This document shows, in pieces, positions 1-7,817 of a DNA stretch of 64,000 nucleotides. Each line of letters opens with the position of its first letter. Position 1 is the first letter of the stretch. Both the position numbers and the translations under genes were made by a program. Origin of the DNA: Haloarchaeobius sp. HME9146 (GTDB taxonomy: Archaea > Halobacteriota > Halobacteria > Halobacteriales > Natrialbaceae); the NCBI RefSeq assembly GCF_025399835.1, contig NZ_JAODVR010000001.1:3162001-3226000 (forward strand). Direction: 5' to 3'. Under the pieces are notes generated by a model that did no database searches, had not been told where the DNA came from, and was given only the letters and a program-made list of their open reading frames with translations.

Positions 1-590
1 GCCGGGTCGCGCCCGGCCGGGCCAGAGAGGTCGGTCGCGACCTGCCCGGGGTCGACGCAGCCGACGACGTACTCGGTGTCGGCGGCGAACTGGCGGACGA
101 CGGCCTCGGCGGCCGCCTTCGAGACGGCGTAGGAGCCGATGCCGGGCTTGGCGTCGCGAGCGATCTTCCCCGTCGGCACGAGCATGCGTGCCCCCTCGTT
201 GAGATGGGGAATCGACTCGTCGAGGGTGGCGAACACGCCCCGGACGTTCGTCCGGAGGTGGTCGTCGAAACCCGCGTACGACTCCTCCTGGATGGGCGTC
301 TCACCGGGCGTCCCGTGGTAGACACCGGCGTTGGCGACGACAACGTCGATGCCGCCGCCGACCCGCGAGGCCGTCTCCATCAGGCGCTCCACGTCGTACT
401 CGTCGCGGACGTCGGCCCGGACCGCGGTCGCGGTTCCCCCGGCGGACTGGATGTCCCCTGCGACCGCGTCGACGTCGTCGCCACCGCGCGCACAGAGCAC
501 GACGTGGGCCCCCCGGTCCGCGAACTCGCGTGCGATTGCTTCCCCGATGCCGCGACTCGCGCCGGTGACGACTGCTGTGAGGTCGTTCAT
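1..590 (-). CDS. Short-chain dehydrogenase/reductase (SDR), 3' end cut off
   Basis: NAD(P)-dependent oxidoreductase of the classical SDR family; the substrate cannot be told. The ATG is at 590 and about 196 residues are visible before the window edge. The nucleotide-binding motif TGASRGIG lies at residues 9-16, the NAG motif is present (VVVANAGVY), and the catalytic YxxxK appears as SYAVSK (around 139-134 on the DNA). It is divergent from the carotenoid operon, with about 124 bases between the two starts. The family call is firm; the function is not. Confidence 0.85.
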   Translation of the reverse strand, partial: MNDLTAVVTGASRGIGEAIAREFADRGAHVVLCARGGDDVDAVAGDIQSAGGTATAVRADVRDEYDVERLMETASRVGGGIDVVVANAGVYHGTPGETPIQEESYAGFDDHLRTNVRGVFATLDESIPHLNEGARMLVPTGKIARDAKPGIGSYAVSKAAAEAVVRQFAADTEYVVGCVDPGQVATDLSGPAGRDP

Positions 591-684
591 ACCCACTCGT
601 TGGCACGCCATCCGCAGGAAAGCATCGGTCGCGGTACTCCCTGACATGCCACGGTCGCACCGACCGAACGAGGTCGGCACCGGG

Positions 685-690
685 TTTATG
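685..690 (+). promoter_or_regulatory. TATA-like box of the carotenoid operon
   Basis: TTTATG centred about 27 bases upstream of the ATG at 715. This spacing is typical of haloarchaeal leaderless transcripts and supports 715 as the start rather than the longer open frame upstream. Confidence 0.5.
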
Positions 691-714
691 CCGGTCTCAT
701 CACTACAAGAGTAC

Positions 715-2202
715 ATGACTTCCCTCTCTGGAACGTCGGTGGTCGTCGTCGGCTCCGGCTTCGGCGGCCTCTCGACGGCCTGCTATCTCGCTGACGCCGG
801 CGCGGACGTGACGGTCCTCGAGAAGAACGAGCAACTCGGGGGGCGCGCCTCCGTGCTGGAGAAAGACGGGTTCCGCTTCGACATGGGCCCGTCGTGGTAC
901 CTGATGCCCGACGTGTTCGAGCGCTTCTTCGGGCACTTCGACCGCACGCCCACGGACTACTACGGCCTCGAACGGCTCGACCCGCACTACCGCATCTTCT
1001 TCAAAGACGGTGACGAGGTCGACATCACCGCCGACAAGGAGCGCACCAAACAGGTGTTCGAGTCCTACGAGGCAGGTGCTGGCGAGGCCCTCGAACGCTA
1101 CCTCGACAAATCAGAGGAGAACTACGAGGTCGGGATGGAGCACTTCGTCTACGAGGACCGCTCCTCGCTCAGGGACTTCATCGACCTCGACGTGGCCCGG
1201 CAGGCCCGCGGCCTCTCGCTGCTGGGGTCGATGCAGGACCACGTCGAGAAGTACTTCGACCACCCGAAGCTCCAGCAGATCATGCAGTACACGCTGGTGT
1301 TCCTCGGCGGCTCGCCGAACAACACGCCGGCGCTGTACAACCTGATGAGCCACGTCGACTTCAACCTCGGCGTCTGGTACCCCGAGAACGGGATGGGCGG
1401 CGTCGTCGACGGCATCGTCCAGATGGCCGAGGAACTGGGCGTGGAGTTCCACGTCGACGAGCCCGTCACGGCCATCAAGGGCCGCGGCGGCGGCTTCCTC
1501 GTCGAGACCGCCCACGGGAACAAGTTCCCGGCAGACCTCGTGGTCTCCGACGCCGACTACGCCCACACCGAGCAGGAGCTCCTGCCCGAAGAGAAGCGCC
1601 AGTACGACGCCGAATACTGGGACTCGCGCACCTATGCGCCCTCGGCGTTCCTCATGTACATGGGCGTCGAGGGTGACGTGGACGAACTCGCCCACCACAC
1701 CCTCGTGCTCCCGACCGACTGGGAGGAGCACTTCGGCCAGATATTCGACGACCCCGAGTGGCCCGAGAACCCGGCGTACTACCTCTGTGTCCCCTCGGAG
1801 ACCGACGATTCCGTGGCCCCCGAGGGCCACAGCAACCTGTTCGTGCTCGTCCCCATCGCGCCCGGCCTGGACGACGGCGAGGAGACCCGCGAGTGGTACC
1901 GCGACCTCGTCCTCGACGACATCGCCCAGAACACCGGCGTGGACCTCCGCGACCGCCTCGTGGTCGAGGAGACGTTCTCCGTCTCCGAGTTCGGCGAGCG
2001 CTACAACTCGATGCAGGGCACCGCCCTCGGCATGGCCCACACGCTGCGCCAGACCGCACTGTTCCGTCCGCCCCACCGCTCGAAGAAGGTCGATGGCCTG
2101 TACTTCACCGGGTCGTACACCACCCCCGGAATCGGCGTCCCGATGTGTCTCATCTCGGGTGACCTGACCGCGGACTGCGTCCTGGAGGACCACGCGAACT
2201 GA
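715..2202 (+). CDS. crtD: Carotenoid 3,4-desaturase (CrtI/CrtD family phytoene-desaturase-like)
   Basis: FAD-dependent carotenoid desaturase of 495 residues. It has a dinucleotide-binding GSGFGG at residues 13-18, LEKNEQLGGRAS just after, and the family C-terminal signature (GLYFTGSYTTPGIGVP). It overlaps the next gene by one base and heads a crtD-lyeJ-cruF operon. In Haloarcula japonica the gene in this position encodes the 3,4-desaturase of bacterioruberin synthesis, so I infer CrtD rather than CrtI; sequence alone does not fully separate the two. The open frame extends to 331, but that extension has poor coding character and lies antisense to the SDR gene. Confidence 0.85.
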   Translation: MTSLSGTSVVVVGSGFGGLSTACYLADAGADVTVLEKNEQLGGRASVLEKDGFRFDMGPSWYLMPDVFERFFGHFDRTPTDYYGLERLDPHYRIFFKDGDEVDITADKERTKQVFESYEAGAGEALERYLDKSEENYEVGMEHFVYEDRSSLRDFIDLDVARQARGLSLLGSMQDHVEKYFDHPKLQQIMQYTLVFLGGSPNNTPALYNLMSHVDFNLGVWYPENGMGGVVDGIVQMAEELGVEFHVDEPVTAIKGRGGGFLVETAHGNKFPADLVVSDADYAHTEQELLPEEKRQYDAEYWDSRTYAPSAFLMYMGVEGDVDELAHHTLVLPTDWEEHFGQIFDDPEWPENPAYYLCVPSETDDSVAPEGHSNLFVLVPIAPGLDDGEETREWYRDLVLDDIAQNTGVDLRDRLVVEETFSVSEFGERYNSMQGTALGMAHTLRQTALFRPPHRSKKVDGLYFTGSYTTPGIGVPMCLISGDLTADCVLEDHAN

Positions 2203-3080
2203 TGACCGACGTGGCGACCCGGCTCGCGGCGGCAGTCCCCTCCGAGGAGACGCTTCCGGGCTACCTGCTCCGGCTCTCCCGGCCCAGGTTCTGGTTCTAC
2301 CTCGCCGGCCCGGTCGTCGTCGGGGTGACCTACGCCGCCACCTCGACTGCCGAGCTGTTCGCCCCCGTCGCCGTCTTGCTGTTCCTCTACTTCACGTTCC
2401 CGGCGAACGTCTTCCTCTACGGCGTCAACGACGTGTTCGACCGCGACGTGGACGAGCACAACCCGAAGAAGGAGGACAAGGAGGTCCGGTATCGCGACAG
2501 CCCGGCGGTGAACGTCCTGATACTGGCCTCGGGCGTCATCGGGCTCCCGTTCGTGTTCGTCCTGTCGCAGGAGGCCGGCATCGCCATGGCCCTCTACTAC
2601 GTCCTCGCGGTGCAGTACAGCGCGCCGCCCTTCCGGTTCAAGACGAAGCCCCTGTTCGACTCCCTCTCGAACGGGCTGTACGTCCTCCCCGGCGTGGTCG
2701 CCTACGCCACCCTCGCGGGCGAGTTCCCGCCGCTGCTCGCGATTGCAGGCGGCTGGCTCTGGACGATGGGCATGCACACGTTCTCGGCCATCCCGGACAT
2801 CGAACCCGACCGCGAGGCCGGGATTCTGACCACCGCGACGTTCCTCGGGGAGAGTCGGACCTACGGCTATTGCGGGCTGGTGTGGCTCGCCGCCGCGGGC
2901 GCGTTCGCCCTCGTGGACTGGCGACTCGGGCTCCTGCTCGGAATCTACCCGGTGTTCGTCGCAGGTATCGCGCTCTCGGACGTGGCTGTCGACCGGGCCT
3001 ACTGGTGGTTCCCGTTCGTGAACACCTTCGTGGGTATGCTGCTGACGATGGGCGGCCTGTGGGTGATGCTGTATGGATAG
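2202..3080 (+). CDS. lyeJ: Lycopene elongase/hydratase, UbiA-type prenyltransferase
   Basis: Integral membrane prenyltransferase of 292 residues that adds C5 units to lycopene on the way to C50 bacterioruberin. Both Asp-rich motifs of the UbiA family are visible: NDVFDRDVD at 76-84 and DIEPD at 199-203. Hydrophobic segments run through most of the chain. The start ATG overlaps the crtD stop by one base and the end overlaps cruF by eight bases, so the three genes are translationally coupled. The role is inferred from family plus the diagnostic neighbours. Confidence 0.9.
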   Translation: MTDVATRLAAAVPSEETLPGYLLRLSRPRFWFYLAGPVVVGVTYAATSTAELFAPVAVLLFLYFTFPANVFLYGVNDVFDRDVDEHNPKKEDKEVRYRDSPAVNVLILASGVIGLPFVFVLSQEAGIAMALYYVLAVQYSAPPFRFKTKPLFDSLSNGLYVLPGVVAYATLAGEFPPLLAIAGGWLWTMGMHTFSAIPDIEPDREAGILTTATFLGESRTYGYCGLVWLAAAGAFALVDWRLGLLLGIYPVFVAGIALSDVAVDRAYWWFPFVNTFVGMLLTMGGLWVMLYG

Positions 3081-3960
3081 GCTGGGTTCGCGGTCGAACG
3101 GACTCGACCGCCGCGGCATCGAAGCCCGCCTCGACGCCCTGGTCCGCGAGCACCGCTTCACCATCGCGGTCGTGTTCCCCGCAGTGGGAGCCGTCTCGCT
3201 CGTCGCCAGCGCAGAGGGCCTGCTCCCGGCCTTCCTGACCTACAACGCCCTGTTCATCATGTTCGGGGTCGTCGTCATGCGCCTGCCCCTCGTGGCCGGT
3301 GTCCTTCCCGTACTGGGCAAGAAGGGCCTCGCGAGCCTCGGGCTGCTCACCGTCTACGCCTACGGTATCGAGTTAGTCGGGGTCAGGACGGGCTGGCCCT
3401 ACGGGCACTTCGAGTACGAGATCTCGCTCGGGCCGATGCTGTTCGGCGAGATACCCATCGGGCTCCCCGTGTTCTTCTTCCCGCTGGTCCTGAACGCCTA
3501 CCTGCTCACACTCCTGTTGCTGGAGGACCGCGCAGAGAACCGCGCCATCCGGCTGCTCGCGACCATCGCGACCGTCCTCGCCATCGACCTCGTGCTCGAC
3601 CCCGGCGCGGTCGCGGTGAACTTCTGGGAGTACGCGGCCCACCCCGACGGCGTCGGCGGCTACTACGGCGTCCCGGCCTCGAACTACCTCGGCTGGGTGC
3701 TCTCTGCCACTGTTGCCGTCGTGCTGTTCGACATCGCCTTCGCGGGTACGAGACTCCGCGAGCGCCTCGACTCCTGTGAGTTCATGCTGGACGACCTCGT
3801 GAGCTTCGTGGTGCTGTGGGGCAGCATCAACGCGGTGTACGCCAACTGGATTCCGGCGTTCCTCGCAGTCGGCTTCGGCTTCGGCCTCCTGCAGACCGAC
3901 CGGTTCGACTTCGAGGTCGGGGACAGCGCGCTGGTTCGCGTCGTCAAAAGAGCGTTCTGA
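3073..3960 (+). CDS. cruF: Bisanhydrobacterioruberin hydratase CruF (carotenoid biosynthesis membrane protein)
   Basis: Polytopic membrane protein of 295 residues, last gene of the crtD-lyeJ-cruF operon. CruF-family proteins hydrate the end groups of the C50 chain to finish bacterioruberin. Visible features: several hydrophobic helices, a conserved-looking RTGWPYGHFEYE stretch about one third in, and a central DLVLDPGAVAVNFW region typical of this family. It starts eight bases inside lyeJ and ends 27 bases before the stop of the convergent dsbB gene. Confidence 0.88.
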   Translation: MDRLGSRSNGLDRRGIEARLDALVREHRFTIAVVFPAVGAVSLVASAEGLLPAFLTYNALFIMFGVVVMRLPLVAGVLPVLGKKGLASLGLLTVYAYGIELVGVRTGWPYGHFEYEISLGPMLFGEIPIGLPVFFFPLVLNAYLLTLLLLEDRAENRAIRLLATIATVLAIDLVLDPGAVAVNFWEYAAHPDGVGGYYGVPASNYLGWVLSATVAVVLFDIAFAGTRLRERLDSCEFMLDDLVSFVVLWGSINAVYANWIPAFLAVGFGFGLLQTDRFDFEVGDSALVRVVKRAF

Positions 3961-3987
3961 GCGGGACCGTCGCCGCACAAGGGTGGT

Positions 3988-4440
3988 TCAGTCGGACCCG
4001 ACCCGCTCGGGGTCGGTGGTCTCGGCTGCCGTCCGGCGGGCCTCGAACGCGAGGCTCCCGACCAGCACAAGAATCATCGAGAACGCGATGAGTGAGAGGT
4101 TCGGGATGGTCAGCACCCCGAAGAACTGGTACTGGATCGTTGCACAGAACGACGAGCACATCAGCGAGTCGCCCGCGACCTGGGCGTAGGAGTGGTACGC
4201 CGCGATGAGCCAGCCGATGGCCGCGACGGGCAGGACGGTCCGGTAGACTGCGACGCGGTTCTCGACGGCGGCCACGCCGAGGACGATGACCAGCGGGTAC
4301 ATGAAGATACGCTGGAACCAGCAGAGTTCACAGGGGAACAACCCCATGCCGTGTCTGAAATAGAGGCTCCCGGCCGTCGCGACCGCCGCGACGAGGGTAG
4401 CTGCAACGAGGACGTGGCGCTGCATACGAGACGTGTTCAT
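3988..4440 (-). CDS. dsbB: Disulfide bond formation protein B (DsbB family)
   Basis: Four-helix membrane protein of 150 residues that reoxidises a thiol oxidoreductase by passing electrons to quinone. The two redox Cys pairs are intact: CELC (C37, C40) after the first helix and C95/C99 in MCSSFC in the second loop. ATG at 4440 is preferred over GTG at 4443. No DsbA/thioredoxin partner is adjacent. A 44-residue zinc-finger gene lies just upstream on the same strand, 69 bases away, and may be co-transcribed. Confidence 0.9.
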   Translation of the reverse strand: MNTSRMQRHVLVAATLVAAVATAGSLYFRHGMGLFPCELCWFQRIFMYPLVIVLGVAAVENRVAVYRTVLPVAAIGWLIAAYHSYAQVAGDSLMCSSFCATIQYQFFGVLTIPNLSLIAFSMILVLVGSLAFEARRTAAETTDPERVGSD

Positions 4441-4509
4441 CACGTCTAGTTTGCGAGCATCTCGGATAGCCCTTCTATCAGGGCCGTGAGGAGAGGGTCG
4501 TGATGCAAC

Positions 4510-4644
4510 CTACTCTGTCAGCCCGTCGTAGTCGCGGTGTTGCCAGCAGAACTCCTGCTCGCTGGTAATCGTCCGTTGACACGGCGTCCCGTCGTCGCAT
4601 TCCACACCACAGCGATGAACTGTGGTCTCCTCGCTCTCAGACAT
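4510..4644 (-). CDS. Small zinc-finger protein (44 aa)
   Basis: ATG at 4644, TAG at 4510-4512. The 44-residue product has the ordered ligands HRCG, C16, GTPCQR and FCWQH, i.e. a Cys/His zinc site of the C-x(n)-GTPC-x(n)-CxxH type seen in short zinc-finger proteins of archaea and bacteria. Acidic N-terminus (SESEE). It sits alone between the SDR gene and dsbB on the same strand. Function unknown; it may bind nucleic acid or protein. The ligand pattern makes it very likely to be a real gene. Confidence 0.72.
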   Translation of the reverse strand: MSESEETTVHRCGVECDDGTPCQRTITSEQEFCWQHRDYDGLTE

Positions 4645-4720
4645 CAGAGACGGATAGTGGCTGAAACGTAAGAAACCCTATTTTTACTCAAATACTCACA
4701 ACAGTCTGGACAGGCGAGAC

Positions 4721-5533
4721 TCACGTCTCCGCCTCCACCGGCTCGCCCGCCGTACTCGTCCCCTGTGCCGCCTCGTGCGCCTCGACGAACCGCTCGGTTC
4801 CCTTCTTCACCAGGAACGGAAATCGCTGTGCCGCCGCCAGCCCGATTCTGGTGACCCAGTCGGTGAAGATGGTCGGCTTCCGCGACTCTATCTGCCGGGC
4901 CAGCTTCCGCCCCACGTCGGCGGGGTCACTCATCTGCGAGGCGGGATAGTCGAGTTCCTTCGCCTGCCTGGTCGCAGCCAGCGTCGGATGCATCACGGTC
5001 ACCGTGACGTTCGTGTTCTGGAGTTCGAGCCGCAACGACTTCGTGAACGCCTCGATGGCACCCTTGGTCGCCCCGTAGCCGGTCAGACCGGGATTGCCGA
5101 CCAGTCCGACGCCGGAACTCACGTTGTGGATGATGCCCTCGTTCCGAGCTCGCATGTGCGGGAGGACGGCGTGGATGGTTCGGAGGTAGCCGAAGAAGTT
5201 GACCTCGAAGGTCTGTTTCGCGTCCGCGAGCGTCTGGTCCTCGAAGAAGCCGAAGTTCAGGACCGCGGCGTTGTTGACGAGCACGTCTATCTGGCCCCAC
5301 TCGGCGATGATGGCGTCGACTGCGGCCTCGACGTCCTCGTCACTGGTCACGTCGCACTCGTGGTAGCGCAGGCTCTCGGGATGTGTCTCCTGCAGCGATT
5401 CGAGGTTCCGCACGTCGATGTCGAGGCCGACAACTCGGTAGCCGTCGTCGAGGAGGGCCCGCAGCATGTGGTGGCCGATACCCTCGTTCGCACCCGTGAC
5501 GACGACGACCCGTCCCGCGCCAGAACTACTCAT
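4721..5533 (-). CDS. SDR family oxidoreductase
   Basis: Classical SDR of 270 residues. TGANEGIG at 13-20 binds the nucleotide, NNAA is at 87-90, and the catalytic residues are S139/S140, Y153 and K157 (GYGATK). The C-terminal ~80 residues carry the extension used for substrate binding and possibly membrane association (FPFLVKKGTERF), as in SDRs acting on lipids or sterols. Last of a same-strand run with the MDR gene (84 bases upstream). Substrate unknown. Confidence 0.85.
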   Translation of the reverse strand: MSSSGAGRVVVVTGANEGIGHHMLRALLDDGYRVVGLDIDVRNLESLQETHPESLRYHECDVTSDEDVEAAVDAIIAEWGQIDVLVNNAAVLNFGFFEDQTLADAKQTFEVNFFGYLRTIHAVLPHMRARNEGIIHNVSSGVGLVGNPGLTGYGATKGAIEAFTKSLRLELQNTNVTVTVMHPTLAATRQAKELDYPASQMSDPADVGRKLARQIESRKPTIFTDWVTRIGLAAAQRFPFLVKKGTERFVEAHEAAQGTSTAGEPVEAET

Positions 5534-5617
5534 GCTGTAGAGAGAACGCTTGCGAGGGATATGAGGTGAGAGCCGATTCCTGCGAGGTGAGAGCGAGCGA
5601 GACGCGAGGCCCGTCGC

Positions 5618-6667
5618 TCAGACCGTGATGACGACCTTTCCGCGAGCGTGCCCAGTTTCGAGATACCGAATCGCTTCGGGCGTCTCCGACAGCGGATACG
5701 TCCGGTCGATGGTCGGCGTGACCGTACCGTCCGCCAGGAGTTCGGCCAGCGTCTCCAGATCCTCGGTGTTCACAGTCGCGAGGAACCCACGGAGTCGCTG
5801 GTCCGAGAACCGCCCGACAACGACAGCCCTGGCGAGCGTGCCGAGCGGCCCGAGCACTCGACCGCCCGCGCCACTGCAGAGGACGAGCGTCCCCTCGTCT
5901 GTCAGCACGCGCCGAAGCGCCGACAGCGAGTGGTTCCCCGCCAGGTCGAAGACGAGGTCGTATCGCTGCTCGCCCGTCGTGAAGTCCGTCTTCGTGTAGT
6001 CGATGACGTGGTCGGCCCCGAGCGACCGGACCAGTTCGACGTTCCGCGTGCTGCACACACCGGTCACGGTCCCGCCGAGCGATTTCGCGAGCGGGACGGC
6101 GAACGTCCCGACGCCACCCGACGCACCGTTTATCAGGACGCTCTGTCCGGCCGTCAGCTCGCCGTGGTCGCGCAGCCCCTGCAGGGCGGTGGTCGCCGCG
6201 ACGGGGACCGCCGCTGCTTCTTCGAAGGAGCAGGTGGCCGGTTTCGCGGCGAACGTGTCGACACTGCCGACGACGTACTCGGCGAACGCGCCGGCTGCCT
6301 GCCCGAACACCTCATCGCCCGACTGGAACTCCGTGACGTTCGCGCCTACCGCTTCCACGACCCCGGCCACGTCGACGCCCCGGACGGGGGTCGACGGCCG
6401 TCGCAGTCCCGACTGTAGCCGCATGAGATACGGCTCGCCACGCATCATGTGCCAGTCGAGCGGGTTCGTGGCCGCCGCCCGAACACGAACCAGTATCTGG
6501 TCGGCCGTGGGGACCGGAACCGGAACCTCGCGATGCTCGAGGACATCCGGAGGCCCGTACACGTCCTGGGTGATGGCCAGCATCGTCTCCTCGCGGACCG
6601 CGCCGCGGTGGACGTGTGATGAGCCGGTCGAATCCGCTGTGACGTTGTCGCGAGTGGTCGATGCCAT
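5618..6667 (-). CDS. Zinc-independent medium-chain dehydrogenase (quinone-oxidoreductase-like)
   Basis: NADPH:quinone oxidoreductase-like MDR protein of 349 residues if the ATG at 6667 is used. The family's usual N-terminus (MLAITQDVYGPPDVLE) begins 28 residues in, so an internal ATG at 6583 is equally plausible. The GroES-like N-domain contains NPLDWHMMRG; the Rossmann domain has GASGGVGTFA. The structural-zinc cysteines of alcohol dehydrogenases are absent. It lies 63 bases downstream of crtB on the same strand. A redox role with an unknown small substrate is all that can be said. Confidence 0.85.
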   Translation of the reverse strand: MASTTRDNVTADSTGSSHVHRGAVREETMLAITQDVYGPPDVLEHREVPVPVPTADQILVRVRAAATNPLDWHMMRGEPYLMRLQSGLRRPSTPVRGVDVAGVVEAVGANVTEFQSGDEVFGQAAGAFAEYVVGSVDTFAAKPATCSFEEAAAVPVAATTALQGLRDHGELTAGQSVLINGASGGVGTFAVPLAKSLGGTVTGVCSTRNVELVRSLGADHVIDYTKTDFTTGEQRYDLVFDLAGNHSLSALRRVLTDEGTLVLCSGAGGRVLGPLGTLARAVVVGRFSDQRLRGFLATVNTEDLETLAELLADGTVTPTIDRTYPLSETPEAIRYLETGHARGKVVITV

Positions 6668-6730
6668 AGTCTCTCTGGGATTGAGACGTCGGCTGCGAGA
6701 ATAGTTCTTCCGTAGAGAAATCGAAGACTG

Positions 6731-7696
6731 CTACCGCGTCGGCAGCCAGCGCGTCCAGCCCCGGCTGTGCTCGTGGGTCCCCGCCTCCTCGGTCGCGGGC
6801 ACCGCGCTCACGCGGTGGAAGATGGCTTCGGGGTCCTTGTTCCAGAGCCAGTGCCAGCGGGTCTTGGCCACCAGCGAGAGCTTGCGGGCCAGCGAGAGGT
6901 CGGGCTCGTGGTCGATGGTGTTGTAGTCCACTTCCCGGATAGCCCGGTGGTGTTCGGCGTACAGCACCGACGCCAGAAGGACCGCGAACTGGCAGTCCTC
7001 GGGCAGGTACCGGATGCCGGCGACGCCCTCGCGGTAGAGGTCCTCGGCGCGGGAGACCTCCTCGCGGACCGCGTCGCGGAACTCGGGCGAGGAGTCGAGG
7101 TTCAGGACCTCCTCGACGTCGACGCCGTGGCGTTCCAGTGTCTCGATGGGGAGATAGACGCGGTCGCGGTCGACCACGTCCTCGCGGACGTCCCGGAGGA
7201 AGTTCGAGAGCTGGAACGCCTCGCCGAGCTTGACGGCGTGGGGGAGGGCGCGCTCGTACTCCTCGTCGGAGAGGTCCATGATGTCGGTCATCATGACGCC
7301 GACGGCGGCCGCGGAGCCGCGCATGTACTCCTCGAGGTCGGAGTACGTCTCGTAGCGGTCCGTCTCGATGTCGGCGGCCATCGCGTCGACGAACTCGTTC
7401 ACCCACTCGTCGCTGATGTCGTGCTCGTCGCAGAGCTCACAGAACGCCTGCATGACCGGGTCGTCCGTCGGTTCCTGGCCGAGGGCCTGTGCGCGGAGGG
7501 TTTCGAGGCGGGCGGCCTGCTGTTCGGGGGCGTCGCCGTCGGGGTCGTCGACGACCTCGTCGGCGATCCGGAAGAAGCCGTAGAGTACGTACGTCGGGTG
7601 GCGGATGCGCTGTGGGAGGAGGCGCGTGGCGATGTGGAACGTCTTCCCCGTCTTGCGCTGGATGGCCTTCCCCGCGTTGACCTGTGTTTTCTTCAT
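6731..7696 (-). CDS. crtB: Phytoene synthase
   Basis: Squalene/phytoene synthase family, 321 residues. Condenses two geranylgeranyl diphosphates into phytoene, the first committed step of carotenoid synthesis. The two Mg-binding Asp-rich motifs are present: DEVVD at 46-50 (in FRIADEVVDD) and DVRED at 169-173 (in LRDVREDVVDRDRVYLP). It lies about 3 kb from the crtD-lyeJ-cruF operon, on the opposite strand. The ATG at 7696 gives the expected N-terminus. Confidence 0.95.
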   Translation of the reverse strand: MKKTQVNAGKAIQRKTGKTFHIATRLLPQRIRHPTYVLYGFFRIADEVVDDPDGDAPEQQAARLETLRAQALGQEPTDDPVMQAFCELCDEHDISDEWVNEFVDAMAADIETDRYETYSDLEEYMRGSAAAVGVMMTDIMDLSDEEYERALPHAVKLGEAFQLSNFLRDVREDVVDRDRVYLPIETLERHGVDVEEVLNLDSSPEFRDAVREEVSRAEDLYREGVAGIRYLPEDCQFAVLLASVLYAEHHRAIREVDYNTIDHEPDLSLARKLSLVAKTRWHWLWNKDPEAIFHRVSAVPATEEAGTHEHSRGWTRWLPTR

Positions 7697-7817
7697 ATGT
7701 AGGTTCGGTGTTCGAAAGACCGGCGAGAGCGTGCTTCCGTGGTAATCGATACGTCAGCGACGGGAATAGCCTGCGTCGGTAACCAGTTAGGTTCCCGCCC
7801 TGACAGTGCATGACGGC

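Noticed and set aside
1111-3164. Long minus-strand open frames opposite crtD and lyeJ (360 and 387 codons)
   Set aside because: Antisense shadows of GC-rich genes; composition is Val/Arg/His-rich with no motif, and the plus-strand genes are certain.
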